64,000 nucleotides of DNA from Arthrobacter sp. Bi83 (GTDB lineage Bacteria > Actinomycetota > Actinomycetes > Actinomycetales > Micrococcaceae): positions 1 through 64,000 of the forward strand of contig NZ_CAKKLY010000010.1 in assembly GCF_918698095.1 (NCBI RefSeq), read 5' to 3'. The position numbers and the translations under genes are program-made. Shown here in pieces: positions 7,715 to 17,022 of the stretch. Below the pieces are notes generated by a model. The model worked only from the letters and a program-made list of their open reading frames with translations. It had not been told where the DNA came from and ran no database searches. Within the stretch, counting starts at the first letter, position 1. The number at the start of each line of letters is the position of its first letter.

Positions 7715-8050
7715 CTAGCTGGCTCGGAAGAGGTCCTTCGCGACCGCCATGGCGGACATCGCCTTCGGCCATCCAGCGTAAAAGGCCAGGTGGGTGATCA
7801 CCTCGATGAGCTCCTGCTCGCTGGCGCCATTGTCCTTGGCCCTGCCCAGGTGGTGGGCCAGCTGCTCAGTGCTGCCGCTCGTGATGAGACTCGCGACCGT
7901 TACAAGGCTGCGCTCCTTCGGGGTCAGCTCCGGTCGCTCCCAGACCTGGCCGAACAGGACATCGTCCGTGAAGCCCACCAGTGCGGGCGCGAAATCGCCA
8001 AACAACTTCTCCGCGCCGGAAGGTTCCTTAGTGTCTGTCATTGTCTTCAC
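7715..8050 (-). CDS. Carboxymuconolactone decarboxylase (CMD) family protein
   Basis: The 111-aa protein has a single CMD/AhpD-fold domain: TPKERSLVTVASLITSGSTE near residue 43 and ELIEVITHLAFYAGWPKAM near 80. There is no CxxC, so it is not a peroxidase of the AhpD type. The His in THLAFYAGWP is the residue usually conserved in the family. The frame opens at GTG 8050, and an ATG 9 nt later (8041, MTDTKEP) is equally plausible. It follows the alcohol dehydrogenase gene by 42 bp on the same strand and likely shares its transcript. Specific function is unknown. Confidence 0.8.
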   Translation of the reverse strand: MKTMTDTKEPSGAEKLFGDFAPALVGFTDDVLFGQVWERPELTPKERSLVTVASLITSGSTEQLAHHLGRAKDNGASEQELIEVITHLAFYAGWPKAMSAMAVAKDLFRAS

Positions 8051-8092
8051 TTTCTCAGTAGTCGTTCAGTGCCAATGCCCCTGTGGCAACGC

Positions 8093-9136
8093 TTAGCTGA
8101 GGGTGGCGGTGTCTATGACGAAGCGGTACCGGACGTCGGAGACCAGGACGCGTTCGTAGGCGTCGTTGATCTTGCTGGCCGGGATGACCTCGATCTCCGC
8201 GCCGAGCTGGTGTTCGGCGCAGAAGTCGAGCATTTCCTGGGTTTCGCGGATGCCGCCGATGGCGGAGCCTGCGAAGGACCGGCGCCCCATGATGAGTGAG
8301 AACACGTTCACCGGGAGCGGTTCCGCCGGTGCGCCCACGTTGACCAGGGCGCCGTCGAGGGTCAGCAGCTGCAGATAGGAGCTGATATCGATCTTCGCGC
8401 TGACCGTGTTGATGATCAGGTCGAAGGTGCCCGCGAGCCGTTCGAACGTGCCGGGATCGCTCGTGGCGAAGTAGGCGTCCGCACCCAGGCGCAGGCCGTC
8501 TTCCTGCTTCTTCAGGGACTGGGAGAGAACAGTGACGTCGGCGCCCATGGCGTGGGCGAGCTTGACGGCCATGTGGCCGAGCCCGCCGAGGCCGACAATC
8601 GCGACCTTCTTGCCGGGGCCGGCGCCCCAGTGGCGCAGCGGCGAGTAGGTGGTGATGCCGGCGCACAGCAGGGGAGCGGCGACGTCGAGTTCGATGCCCT
8701 CAGGGATGGTGACCACGAAATCTTCGGCCACTACGACGTGGGTGGAGTAGCCGCCCTGGGTGATGGTTCCGTCGCGGTCCACGGCGCCGTAGGTGCCTGT
8801 CATGCCGGCGAGGCAGTACTGCTCCTCGCCCTTGAGGCAGTTGGCGCACTCCATGCAGGAGTTGACCATGCAGCCGACGCCGACGCGGTCGCCCACCTGG
8901 TGCCGGGTGACCTCGGCGCCGATCTCGGTGACGATGCCGGCGATTTCGTGGCCGGGGACCAGCGGGTACTGCTGGGGTCCCCAGTCGCCCCGGACGGTGT
9001 GGATGTCTGAGTGGCAGATGCCGGCGTACTTGATCTCGATCAGGACATCGTGGGCGCCGACGTCCCGGCGCTCGATGGTGGTGGGAACGAGTTCCCCGTC
9101 AGCGGACGGGGCGGCGTAAGCGTTGGCGGTAAGCAT
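8093..9136 (-). CDS. Zinc-dependent NAD(P) alcohol dehydrogenase (CAD/YahK type)
   Basis: The 347-aa medium-chain dehydrogenase has catalytic zinc region [15 protein letters not shown] and VPGHEIAG (residues about 38-72). The structural zinc cluster is present in [15 protein letters not shown] (C-x2-C-x2-C-x7-C, about 100), and the Rossmann motif [20 protein letters not shown] is near 178. The layout fits the cinnamyl-alcohol/YahK branch, which reduces many aldehydes with NADPH. It is divergent from an XRE/MmyB regulator at 9324 and leads the CMD gene, so the three may form an aldehyde-response unit. Confidence 0.9.
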   Translation of the reverse strand: MLTANAYAAPSADGELVPTTIERRDVGAHDVLIEIKYAGICHSDIHTVRGDWGPQQYPLVPGHEIAGIVTEIGAEVTRHQVGDRVGVGCMVNSCMECANCLKGEEQYCLAGMTGTYGAVDRDGTITQGGYSTHVVVAEDFVVTIPEGIELDVAAPLLCAGITTYSPLRHWGAGPGKKVAIVGLGGLGHMAVKLAHAMGADVTVLSQSLKKQEDGLRLGADAYFATSDPGTFERLAGTFDLIINTVSAKIDISSYLQLLTLDGALVNVGAPAEPLPVNVFSLIMGRRSFAGSAIGGIRETQEMLDFCAEHQLGAEIEVIPASKINDAYERVLVSDVRYRFVIDTATLS

Positions 9137-9251
9137 GTGTCTCCTGTTTCAGGATCGGTTGGCAATGCCCCGCCAGAGGGGATCACCCGGCGGACCTTGT
9201 CGGCCGCGAGCGGGGCGGGGCACCATCCATACAACCCTGTTTGGTTCGGAT

Positions 9252-9293
9252 GAGGGAGTCACTGCTGATACAGGTACTGGCAGGGACTCCCTC
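9252..9293. promoter_or_regulatory. Inverted repeat in the divergent adh/XRE promoter
   Basis: GAGGGAGTC at 9252-9260 and GACTCCCTC at 9285-9293 are perfect reverse complements 24 nt apart. Position between the two divergent starts makes it a candidate operator for the XRE regulator, with arms about three turns apart. Confidence 0.35.
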
Positions 9294-9323
9294 CGGGCCC
9301 CGCAAACTCCTAGCCTTGAGGCT

Positions 9324-10298
9324 ATGGATAACCGCAACGAGATCCGTGACTTCCTCGCCTCCCGACGCGCCAAAATCAGCCCGGAACAGGCTGGACTGCC
9401 GGTCTACGGCGGTAAACGGCGGGTGCCCGGACTCCGCCGAGGGGAAGTGGCGACGCTTGCGGGCGTGAGCGTCGAGTACTACACCCGGCTGGAGCGCGGA
9501 AGCCTCGGCGGCGTGTCGGAGAGCGTGCTTGAGGCGTTGGCCAGGGCACTTCAGCTCGACGACGCCGAACGGTCGCACCTGTTCGACCTGGCCCGGGCTG
9601 CCAACACCACACAGCCGCGGCGTCGTCCCGCCCAGCAGCGCGTCCGGCCGAGCGTCCAGTTCGCCCTCGATTCGATCACCGACGCCCCGGCGTTCGTGCG
9701 CAACGGGCGCATGGACATCCTGGCCGCCAACCGGCTGGGCTATGCGCTGCACTCCGAGATGTACGTCAGCCCAGGGCGGCCGGCCAATTACGCCCGGTTC
9801 ATCTTCCTGGAGGAGGAACGCTCCCGCCGTTTCTTCCCCGACTGGGAGCTGGCGGCCAACAACATGGTGGCCATCCTGCGCGCCGAGGCCGGCCGCGACC
9901 CATTCGACCGGGGACTGAGCGACCTCGTGGGCGAGCTCTCAACCCGCAGCGGCGAGTTCCGCACCCGCTGGGCCGCGCACAACGTGCGCCGCCACACCAC
10001 CGGATTCAAGCACTTCCACCACCCCGTCGTCGGCGAGCTGCACCTGATGTTCGAGGCGATGGACCTCTCCGCGGACACCGGACTCTCACTGTTTATCTAT
10101 CCGCCCGAGCCCGGTTCTCCCTCCGCGGACGCCCTGCGGCTCCTGGCGAGCTGGGCGGCAACGCAGGCCCTGGCTGCCGAAAGCCAGACCGGGCGTGAAA
10201 ACGAGGCCGAGCGGACCCCGGCAGCCAAGGCCCCGGCCGCCAAGACACCGGCCACGCGGCAGGACTCGGCCCCGGCGGCCGCGGGGGACGGCGTCTGA
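9324..10298 (+). CDS. XRE-family regulator with MmyB-like ligand-binding domain
   Basis: The 324-aa protein starts at ATG 9324 (MDNRNEIRDFLASRRAKISP). The open frame reaches back to 9123, but that part overlaps the divergent gene and looks non-coding. Residues about 30-75 form a helix-turn-helix (LRRGEVATLAGVSVEYYTRLERG). The rest matches the MmyB-like PAS-related domain, with YVSPGRPANYARFIFL and FEAMDLSADTGLSLFIYPPEP. The last 50 residues are Ala/Pro-rich and probably disordered. Such regulators commonly control a neighbouring, divergently transcribed oxidoreductase, which is exactly the arrangement here. Confidence 0.88.
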   Translation: MDNRNEIRDFLASRRAKISPEQAGLPVYGGKRRVPGLRRGEVATLAGVSVEYYTRLERGSLGGVSESVLEALARALQLDDAERSHLFDLARAANTTQPRRRPAQQRVRPSVQFALDSITDAPAFVRNGRMDILAANRLGYALHSEMYVSPGRPANYARFIFLEEERSRRFFPDWELAANNMVAILRAEAGRDPFDRGLSDLVGELSTRSGEFRTRWAAHNVRRHTTGFKHFHHPVVGELHLMFEAMDLSADTGLSLFIYPPEPGSPSADALRLLASWAATQALAAESQTGRENEAERTPAAKAPAAKTPATRQDSAPAAAGDGV

Positions 10299-10321
10299 CC
10301 GTGCCCACGTAGACTGGCAGG

Positions 10322-11140
10322 ATGCGGTTGGTAGCAAGTGACATAGACGGAACGATCCTTGGGCACGACGGAAAGATCAGTGGCCGCACGGTCCGGGCAT
10401 TCCACGCCTGCCGGGAGGCCGGCGTCGAACTTGTCTTTGTCACGGGCCGCCCGCCGCGCTGGCTGCACCCGCTCGAAGAGCAGCTGGGGCACACCGGCAC
10501 GGTGATCTGTTCGAACGGCGCGGTGGTGTGGGACCTCGAGGCGGGCCAGCTGGTATCCGCCCGGACCATGGCCCTCGCGGACGTTTTCGAGGCCCGCCGG
10601 ATCATCAAGACACTTCGTCCCGCAGCCCTGTTTGCCGCCGAGACCCTCACCGGCTTCCACCTGGAACCGGGCTTCATCGAGAACGGCTCCAGTGAGCTTC
10701 TTTCCGAGTTCACCCCCGCTCCGCTGGCCGAGACGCTCACGGCGGATGACGCCGTCGTGAAGTTTCTCGCCATCGTCCGCGAAGGCACCGCGGATGACTT
10801 CCTCGCGGAGGTGACTCCAGCAGTCGGTAATCTAGCCACCGTCACGCACTCGGCACCCACCGTCGCCATGCTGGAGCTGTCGGTCCCGGGCATTAACAAG
10901 GCCGTGACGCTGGCTGAATACGCTGCGTCGCGGGGAATCGACGCCGCGGACGTGGTGGCCTTCGGTGACATGCCCAACGACATCGAAATGCTCCGCTGGG
11001 CCGGCCACGGTTACGCGATGGCCAGCGGCCATCCGGAGGCGATCCGCGCCGCCGGGCAGCAGGCACCGCACTTTGACGACGACGGCGTGGCCCAGATTCT
11101 CGAGGAAAAGCTCGCCGAACTCGGCGTCAGGCTGCCGTAA
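10322..11140 (+). CDS. HAD superfamily IIB (Cof-type) phosphatase
   Basis: The 272-aa protein has HAD motif I at the N-terminus (DIDGTILGHD, nucleophile Asp8), motif II in VTGRPPRW (about 42), and motif IV in FGDMPNDIEMLRWAG (about 219). The C2-type cap lies in the middle. It probably dephosphorylates a sugar phosphate or flavin/PLP-type substrate. A TAGACT box 6 nt before the ATG suggests a leaderless transcript. The start is 23 bp after the XRE gene. Confidence 0.88.
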   Translation: MRLVASDIDGTILGHDGKISGRTVRAFHACREAGVELVFVTGRPPRWLHPLEEQLGHTGTVICSNGAVVWDLEAGQLVSARTMALADVFEARRIIKTLRPAALFAAETLTGFHLEPGFIENGSSELLSEFTPAPLAETLTADDAVVKFLAIVREGTADDFLAEVTPAVGNLATVTHSAPTVAMLELSVPGINKAVTLAEYAASRGIDAADVVAFGDMPNDIEMLRWAGHGYAMASGHPEAIRAAGQQAPHFDDDGVAQILEEKLAELGVRLP

Positions 11141-11147
11141 AACGACC

Positions 11148-11966
11148 GTGGCTCTGCCCTTTTTCTCCCCTTCGGGCCGTGGCGCCGGTGCCGCCGGAGG
11201 CGCGCCCGTCGCCATGGCGCACCGTGGCTTCTCCCGCGAGGGCCTGGAGAACTCCATGGCAGCGTTCCGCGCCGCCGTCGGGATCGGCTACCGGTACCTG
11301 GAAACGGACGTGCACACGACATCCGACGGCGTGCTGCTCCTCTTTCACGACGCGGCACTGGACCGGATCACGGACGGCGCCGGACGGATCGCAGAGCTGA
11401 CCGCCGCCGAGGTTGCACGGGCCAGGATCGGGGGCCTGGAACCGGTGCCAACGTTCGATGAACTCGTGGCCGCCTTCCCCGACGCCCGGTTCAATCTCGA
11501 CGTCAAGGACTGGAACTCAGTCCGCAGCCTCGCGGCCGCCATCGAGCGGCACGCCCTGCACGACCGTGTCCTCATCGCCAGCTTTTCGGACCGCCGACGC
11601 CGGGCGGTACTGCGGCTGCTCAGCCGCCGCACTGCCTCCTCCGCGGGGACGGCGGCCAATGCCGCCTTCGTGGCGCTCTCGCCGCTGCTGGCCGTGCCCG
11701 GTGTGGGTGCGCTGGCGCGGGCGGTCGTGGGCCGTGTGCTGCGCGACGTCGATGCCCTGCAGGTGCCGGTCCGCTACCGTGCTGTTCAGGTGGTGACCCC
11801 CGGCTTTGTCCGCCGCGCCCACGACCTGGGGCTGTACGTCCACGTGTGGACCATCAACGAGCCGGCCGAGATGCACAGGCTCCTGGACCTCGGCGTGGAC
11901 GGCATCGTCTCCGACCGCGCCGACCTGCTGAGGGAAGTTCTGGTGAGCCGGGGCGCCTGGTCCTAG
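11148..11966 (+). CDS. Glycerophosphodiester phosphodiesterase (GDPD) family protein
   Basis: From GTG 11148 the protein has 272 aa, with a second possible start at ATG 11214. The GDPD core is clear: MAHRGFSREGLENSMAAF, YRYLETDVHTTSDGVLLLFHD (catalytic His and metal Glu/Asp), FNLDVKDW, VHVWTINEPAEMHRLLDLG and DGIVSDRADLL. These enzymes split glycerophosphodiesters to glycerol 3-phosphate and an alcohol. No signal peptide is visible, so it should be cytoplasmic. It begins 7 bp after the HAD phosphatase and they are probably co-transcribed. Confidence 0.88.
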   Translation: MALPFFSPSGRGAGAAGGAPVAMAHRGFSREGLENSMAAFRAAVGIGYRYLETDVHTTSDGVLLLFHDAALDRITDGAGRIAELTAAEVARARIGGLEPVPTFDELVAAFPDARFNLDVKDWNSVRSLAAAIERHALHDRVLIASFSDRRRRAVLRLLSRRTASSAGTAANAAFVALSPLLAVPGVGALARAVVGRVLRDVDALQVPVRYRAVQVVTPGFVRRAHDLGLYVHVWTINEPAEMHRLLDLGVDGIVSDRADLLREVLVSRGAWS

Positions 11967-12127
11967 ACGGACCCTCCTGGGTGGACTTCTCGGCATCTGA
12001 CTGGTCCAGAATCATCAGCATGCTTACAATTAGTCCAGTGCCCCCGGGGCCCCGGAGGGCCGAGCTCCACCGTCACCAAAGTCCGTTGTATTTGCATACG
12101 ACCCTAACCACGGAGGACCGCAGGAAC

Positions 12128-12358
12128 ATGAGCAGCTATCACCCCGAAAACGACCCCGCCAACCCGGACCAGCCCGGCTCCGCCGATGCGGCCGGCGAAA
12201 AGGAGCATGGAACCGAACGGGAAGACCCGGCCGCTTCGCCCAACCCTGACCCGCTGAATGGAAACATCACCGGACTTGAGCCCGGCGGAGGCGTGCCGCC
12301 GGGTGAGACGCCGCCGGCGGAGGACCAGATGAGCGGGGACCAGGGGCACGAGGAGTAG
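12128..12358 (+). CDS. Small acidic disordered protein (DUF6480-like)
   Basis: The 76-aa protein starts at ATG 12128 after AGGA. It is rich in Glu, Asp, Pro and Gly and has no predicted fold. Its C-terminal half carries GLEPGGGVPPGETPPAE, a motif I recall from small actinobacterial proteins grouped as DUF6480. An imperfect inverted repeat (GTTGTAT/ATACGAC, 12085-12102) lies upstream and could be regulatory. It opens a run of stress-flavoured genes. Molecular function is unknown. Confidence 0.7.
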   Translation: MSSYHPENDPANPDQPGSADAAGEKEHGTEREDPAASPNPDPLNGNITGLEPGGGVPPGETPPAEDQMSGDQGHEE

Positions 12359-12426
12359 TCCAGAGTCCATACTCCGAGGGCAGGTCAAGCCCGGTATCTT
12401 TCACATCTTGAGCAGGGGAGTCTTCG

Positions 12427-14265
12427 ATGGCTGATCGGCTGGTTGCTGACGTAATGGTGGAACGCCTCAAAGCCTGGGGCGTGGACAGGGTCTTCGGATA
12501 CAGCGGCGACGGCATCAACGGCTTCATGGGTGCCCTCCGCCGCGCCGGCGACGGCGGCAAGTCGGGCGGCGTCCAGTTCGTCCAGGCCCGGCACGAGGAG
12601 ACTGCCGCATTCATGGCTGTTGGCCACGCCAAGTACACCGGCGGCGTGGGCGTTGTGACGTCCACGCAGGGACCTGGTGCGGTGCATCTCCTGAACGGCC
12701 TTTACGACGCCAAGCTGGACGGCGTCCCGGTCGTGGCGATTATCGGGCAGCAGAGCCGCAGCGTGCTGGGATCTGCGTACATGCAGGAAATCGACCTCCT
12801 GACCCTGTTCAAGGACGTGGCGGCACAGTTTGCGCAGATGGTGAGCACCCCGGAGCAGCTTCCCATGGTCCTGGACCGCGCCTTCCGCACGGCGCTTGAG
12901 ACGCGGACGCCGTGCGTCGTGATCGTCCCGCATGACATTCAGAAGGCCCCGGCGCCGGAACTCGAGCAGGAGCACGGCATCATCGTGACCGCACCGGAAT
13001 GGCGGCCCGCGCGGGTACTGCCGCGCGAGGACGACCTCGTGAAGGCCGTCGAGGTGCTGGACACCGGCCGCAAGGTGGCACTCTTGGTGGGCCAGGGCGC
13101 GAAGCATGCCCAGGCCGAGGTAGTGGCCATCGCGGAAAAGCTCGGCGCAGGCGTCACCACCAGCCTGCTGGGTAAGCCCTACGTCGACGAGACCCTGCCC
13201 TTTGCCGCGGGCACCATGGGACACCTTGGTTCCACGGCCAGCGCCCACCTGATGGGACACTGCGACACCCTGCTGATCATCGGTTCGAACGATCCCTGGA
13301 CCGAGTTCTATCCCAAACCGGGCGCCGCCCGGGCCGTGCAGATCGACATCGACGGCCGGAAAGTGGGCAACCGCTACCCGGTGGAGGTGGGCCTCGTGGG
13401 GGACGCTGCGGAAACCCTGCGGGAACTCACCGCACGCCTCGGAAACGGAGCCGCCGGCGAAAGCGGCGAGGGGGCGGCCAGCGAGGCCCGCAAACAGTGG
13501 CGCGCGGGTGTGGAGGAGCAGGTTCACAGCTGGCATGCGCTACAGGAGGAGCGCTCCCGCGTGCCGGCGAAGCCGGTCAACCCGGAACTCGTGGTGCGAG
13601 AGCTCAACGGCCGGCTCCCGGCCAACGCCCAGGTGAGTGTCGACGTCGGCAGTTGCGTTTATTGGTACGCCCGCCAGCTGACCCTTCCGCCGGGAGTGCC
13701 GGCGCACCTGTCCGGGACTCTTGCCAGCATGGGCTGCTCCATTCCGTACGGCATCGCGGCCAAGCTTGCCCGGCCGGAGCGGCCGGTGGTGGCGCTGTCG
13801 GGCGACGGCGCCATGCAGATGGCGGGGATTGCAGAACTGGTGACCGTCGCACACCGCTGGCGGCAATGGGCTGATCCGCGCTTTGTGGTCTGTGTCTTCA
13901 ATAACCGCGACCTCGCCGAAGTCACGTGGGAGCAGCGGGAAACAGAGTCCGAGCCGCGGTTCCCGGACAGTCAGGAGATCCCGGATTTTCCGTATGCCGG
14001 CTACGCGGAACTGCTGGGTTTGATGGGGATCCGGGTCGATTCCCCGGGGCAACTGGCCAGCGCCTGGGACCGCGCCTTTGCGGCGGACCGCCCCGTGGTG
14101 ATCGAGGTCCTGACGGATCCGGACGTCCCGCTCCTGCCTCCTTTCCCCGCAGGCGCCGAGAAGCTGGACGGCATGCGGTCCGCCCTCTCCGCCGAAGGGC
14201 CGGACGGAAGCGGCGCCCGTGAACTCCTGGACACATACGCCGGCCAGGAGGAAGCACGCGCCTGA
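12427..14265 (+). CDS. Thiamine-pyrophosphate-dependent enzyme, pyruvate oxidase/acetolactate-synthase-like
   Basis: The 612-aa protein has three domains of the acetohydroxyacid synthase/pyruvate oxidase family. The N-terminal PYR domain has the TPP-activating Glu in QARHEETAAFMAVGHAKYTGG (about residue 58), the central nucleotide-binding domain follows, and the C-terminal PP domain has GDGAMQMAGIAELVT and the Mg/TPP Asn in FNNRDL (about 460-500). The N-terminal YSGDGINGFMGAL pattern is typical of stand-alone TPP enzymes close to PoxB. The C-terminus ends without the amphipathic membrane helix of E. coli PoxB. The likely reaction is oxidative decarboxylation of pyruvate or a related 2-oxo acid. 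GGGGAG lies 4-10 nt before the start. Confidence 0.82.
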   Translation: MADRLVADVMVERLKAWGVDRVFGYSGDGINGFMGALRRAGDGGKSGGVQFVQARHEETAAFMAVGHAKYTGGVGVVTSTQGPGAVHLLNGLYDAKLDGVPVVAIIGQQSRSVLGSAYMQEIDLLTLFKDVAAQFAQMVSTPEQLPMVLDRAFRTALETRTPCVVIVPHDIQKAPAPELEQEHGIIVTAPEWRPARVLPREDDLVKAVEVLDTGRKVALLVGQGAKHAQAEVVAIAEKLGAGVTTSLLGKPYVDETLPFAAGTMGHLGSTASAHLMGHCDTLLIIGSNDPWTEFYPKPGAARAVQIDIDGRKVGNRYPVEVGLVGDAAETLRELTARLGNGAAGESGEGAASEARKQWRAGVEEQVHSWHALQEERSRVPAKPVNPELVVRELNGRLPANAQVSVDVGSCVYWYARQLTLPPGVPAHLSGTLASMGCSIPYGIAAKLARPERPVVALSGDGAMQMAGIAELVTVAHRWRQWADPRFVVCVFNNRDLAEVTWEQRETESEPRFPDSQEIPDFPYAGYAELLGLMGIRVDSPGQLASAWDRAFAADRPVVIEVLTDPDVPLLPPFPAGAEKLDGMRSALSAEGPDGSGARELLDTYAGQEEARA

Positions 14266-14361
14266 TGGCGGGCGCGTGCTCCGGCCAATCAGTGGTTCAG
14301 GGAGCCGGCATGACGGAACCGGCAAGCGCGCGTTCCTGAGCCTTGCTGGCAGGATGGTGCC

Positions 14362-15486
14362 ATGCGCATCCTCATCGCCCCGGACAAGTTCAAGGGTTCC
14401 CTCACCGCCATCGAAGCCGCCGCCGCCATCGCCGAAGGCGCCCGCCGCGTCTATCCCGACGCCGTAGCCAACCAGTTTCCGGTGGCCGACGGCGGCGAAG
14501 GGACGCTCGAAGCTGCCGTTGCCGCCGGGTACGAAGAGCGGCTCAACGCCGTCGTCGGGCCCATTCTCGCCCCAATCGGCGCGGCGTGGGCGCTGCGGAA
14601 GGATGCTTTCGGCGGAGCCACGGCTGTGATCGAGACTGCCCAGGCTTCCGGCCTGGCCCACATGGAGCCGACGCCGGAGAACTCCCTCCGCGCCCACAGT
14701 TATGGCTGCGGCCAGCTGATTGCCGCGGCCCTGGACGCCGGCGCCACGGAGATCGTGCTGGGCGTTGGCGGTTCGGCCATGTCCGACGGCGGCAGCGGCG
14801 CCCTGCGTGCGCTGGGGCTCAAGCCCCTGGACACGGCCGGAAACGTGGTGCCGCTGGGCGGCGGATCGCTCGCGGAAGTGGCAGCCCTGGATGTCTCGGG
14901 CCTCGATCCCCGCCTGACCGCCGTAAACTTCCGGATCGCCGTCGACGTTCAGAATCCGCTGTACGGCGCCGACGGCGCGGCACACGTCTTCGGCGCGCAG
15001 AAGGGTGCTGATGAGGACGCCGCCGAAAAGCTCGACGCCGGCCTGCGCAACTGGGCGTCCATCCTCAGGGAGGCCACGGGCCGGGACGTCAACGTCCCGG
15101 GATCCGGAGCGGCGGGCGGCTTCCCGGCGTCGTTCCTGGCCTTCACGCACGCCACCCTCGAAGGCGGCTTCGCCCTCGTCGCCGGGCTGACCGGGCTGGC
15201 CGAGCAGCTCAAGGACGCCGACCTCGTCATCACCGGCGAAGGTTCCATGGACTCCCAGTCCCTCACCGGAAAGGCACCCATCGCGCTCGCGGACGCCGCC
15301 CGGGAACGGGGCATCCCGGTGATCGTGGTGGCGGGGCGGATCCTGGTCACGCCGGAGGACCTGGCCGAACACGGCGTGGTGGCCGCGGCGCAGCTGCTGG
15401 ACGTCGCCTCAAGCCCGGAAGACGCCGTCGCCAATGCCGCAAAATACCTTGCGTGGGCCACTTCCCAGGTGCTCGAAGGCGCTTAA
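14362..15486 (+). CDS. Glycerate kinase
   Basis: The 374-aa protein matches the GlxK/GarK family from end to end: MRILIAPDKFKGSLTAIEAA at the start, QFPVADGGEGTLEA near 46, GVGGSAMSDGGSGALRALG near 133, and GEGSMDSQSLTGKAPIALADAARERG near 290. It phosphorylates D-glycerate to 2-phosphoglycerate, feeding glyoxylate- or sugar-acid-derived carbon into glycolysis. It stands alone 96 bp after the TPP enzyme. No other glycerate pathway gene is nearby. Confidence 0.92.
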   Translation: MRILIAPDKFKGSLTAIEAAAAIAEGARRVYPDAVANQFPVADGGEGTLEAAVAAGYEERLNAVVGPILAPIGAAWALRKDAFGGATAVIETAQASGLAHMEPTPENSLRAHSYGCGQLIAAALDAGATEIVLGVGGSAMSDGGSGALRALGLKPLDTAGNVVPLGGGSLAEVAALDVSGLDPRLTAVNFRIAVDVQNPLYGADGAAHVFGAQKGADEDAAEKLDAGLRNWASILREATGRDVNVPGSGAAGGFPASFLAFTHATLEGGFALVAGLTGLAEQLKDADLVITGEGSMDSQSLTGKAPIALADAARERGIPVIVVAGRILVTPEDLAEHGVVAAAQLLDVASSPEDAVANAAKYLAWATSQVLEGA

Positions 15487-15532
15487 CACCGCATGCTTCG
15501 CCCCTAGGCCGGACCTTGCTGGACAGGTGCGC

Positions 15533-16195
15533 TCAGGCGCCGGTTTCGTAGTGCGGTTCGGCGACGGGTTTGGATTCGGGGGACCCCTTCTCGCGCAGGT
15601 AGACCGATGTTCCCACCAGCACCGCCACGGCGAGAAACTCGCTTTGCCAGTTCTGGAAAGACTCGAACCAGAACCGGCTCGTGGCGAAGTAGCCCAAGAC
15701 GCTTACTGTCGGCTGGCCGTGGCTCTCCTGCTCGCTGTTGTAATCGTCGGCGCCACCAATGCCGTGCAGCACGAACGAGGCCAGGAACAGCAGCAGGAAC
15801 ATGATCGAAAGGGAGTGTTCATAAAGCTTCAGCACCACTCCGCCGCGCTTCACGGGCCACGGGGTGGCGTCCTTGATGGTGGCATTGCGGGGATCCTCGT
15901 CCTGCGGCGCGTCCTTTCCCATGGGTTTGGATTCCGAGGAGCCCTTCTGGAAAAGGAACACGGTGAGGATGACGTACATGCCCATCTGCAGGAATTCGGA
16001 CTCCCAGTTTTCAAACGTGGCTTCCACAAAAGCGCCGGTGCCCAGATATTCCGCGACGGTGACGGCCGGCTGCCCGTGAGCGAGCTGGTCTTCGCTGTAG
16101 TTGCTGGCGCCGGTGAGGATCATGCCGCCAAAGAACGCCAGGAAGAGCCCCACGTTTGCCAGCAGCAGCCCGTGTTCCTTGGCCCATTTACGCAT
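15533..16195 (-). CDS. DUF6766-type membrane protein
   Basis: The 220-aa protein starts at ATG 16195 behind GGAGGAACA, not at the further upstream frame opening. It has about four membrane segments in two repeats. Each repeat has a hydrophobic helix, a loop with HGQP (QLAHGQPAVTV and QESHGQPTVSV) and a Trp-rich stretch ending in SEFLQMG or SEFLAVA, followed by a Lys/Ser tail with SKP. So the protein looks like an internal duplication. I recall this family as DUF6766. Function is unknown. It follows the DUF6328 gene by 79 bp on the same strand. Confidence 0.75.
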   Translation of the reverse strand: MRKWAKEHGLLLANVGLFLAFFGGMILTGASNYSEDQLAHGQPAVTVAEYLGTGAFVEATFENWESEFLQMGMYVILTVFLFQKGSSESKPMGKDAPQDEDPRNATIKDATPWPVKRGGVVLKLYEHSLSIMFLLLFLASFVLHGIGGADDYNSEQESHGQPTVSVLGYFATSRFWFESFQNWQSEFLAVAVLVGTSVYLREKGSPESKPVAEPHYETGA

Positions 16196-16274
16196 TGTTC
16201 CTCCGTGCTCTTTTGATTGATGCCCCGCCCTCACTGGAGCGGAGCCGGCAGTTTCTGTCCGGCTTCCGGGCCTG

Positions 16275-16763
16275 CTATCTCCGGGCTTGCCGGTGAAGAT
16301 GCAGGGGGACATAAACGAGAAGGACGGCCAGCACCGCGAGCAGTACCAGCCCTGCGGTGAGTCCGGCGGTGCGCCCGGCCGTGACGTCGAAGACCAGCGC
16401 CGCAGTCCCGACGCTGAGGCATGCCACGCCGCCCAGTGCGATCTTGGTGATGTTGTCCGCACTGGACACCAGAGTCTCTTTGAGCCGGTGGCGGAACAGC
16501 CGCCGGTGCACGCTGACCGGCAGGAGGATGAAGGCGGTGGTCAGGGCGGCAAGCGCCACATTCACCAGATAGAGGCCGATCTGGAAGTCGTCGAGTTCCT
16601 TGAACCGCTGCTGAAAAGGCAGGGTCAGCAGGAAGCCGGCAAGGATCTGCACGCCCGTCTGCAGCACCCGCAGCTCCTGCAACAGCTCCATCCAGTTGCG
16701 GTCGAGCTGTTCCTCGCGGGTCTCATTCCTGCCGCTGCCTGCTGGGGCGTCCGGATCACTCAT
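16275..16763 (-). CDS. DUF6328-type membrane protein
   Basis: The 162-aa protein has an acidic N-terminus followed by ELLQELRVLQTGVQILAGFLL, the recognisable start of the DUF6328 family. Four membrane helices follow (about residues 33-50, 62-84, 108-126 and 132-152), with the basic loop HRRLFRHRLKE between helices 2 and 3. Function is unknown. It is probably co-transcribed with the DUF6766 gene. Both sit among stress-type genes. Confidence 0.78.
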   Translation of the reverse strand: MSDPDAPAGSGRNETREEQLDRNWMELLQELRVLQTGVQILAGFLLTLPFQQRFKELDDFQIGLYLVNVALAALTTAFILLPVSVHRRLFRHRLKETLVSSADNITKIALGGVACLSVGTAALVFDVTAGRTAGLTAGLVLLAVLAVLLVYVPLHLHRQARR

Positions 16764-17022
16764 GCATCGACCTCCATCTGGCCTCAGGCGGGCCCGCCTG
16801 CTCCCAACGTAGGCTCAAGCCGGACCGAATTCAACAACTGCTAAGTTTGCTGACTAATTTCTATCAGGATGTGGACTTGGTCCTCAAACCTGCGTTAGGT
16901 TCGAAGAGTCGGACGCCCAATGGCCCACGGAGGGAGCCGTGGAAAGCGAACCGTGAAGCCGCCTCAATGGCCAGTCCCGCATGACCCTGCCCGTTAGAAC
17001 CCTGACCGTTAGTAGGTGGACT

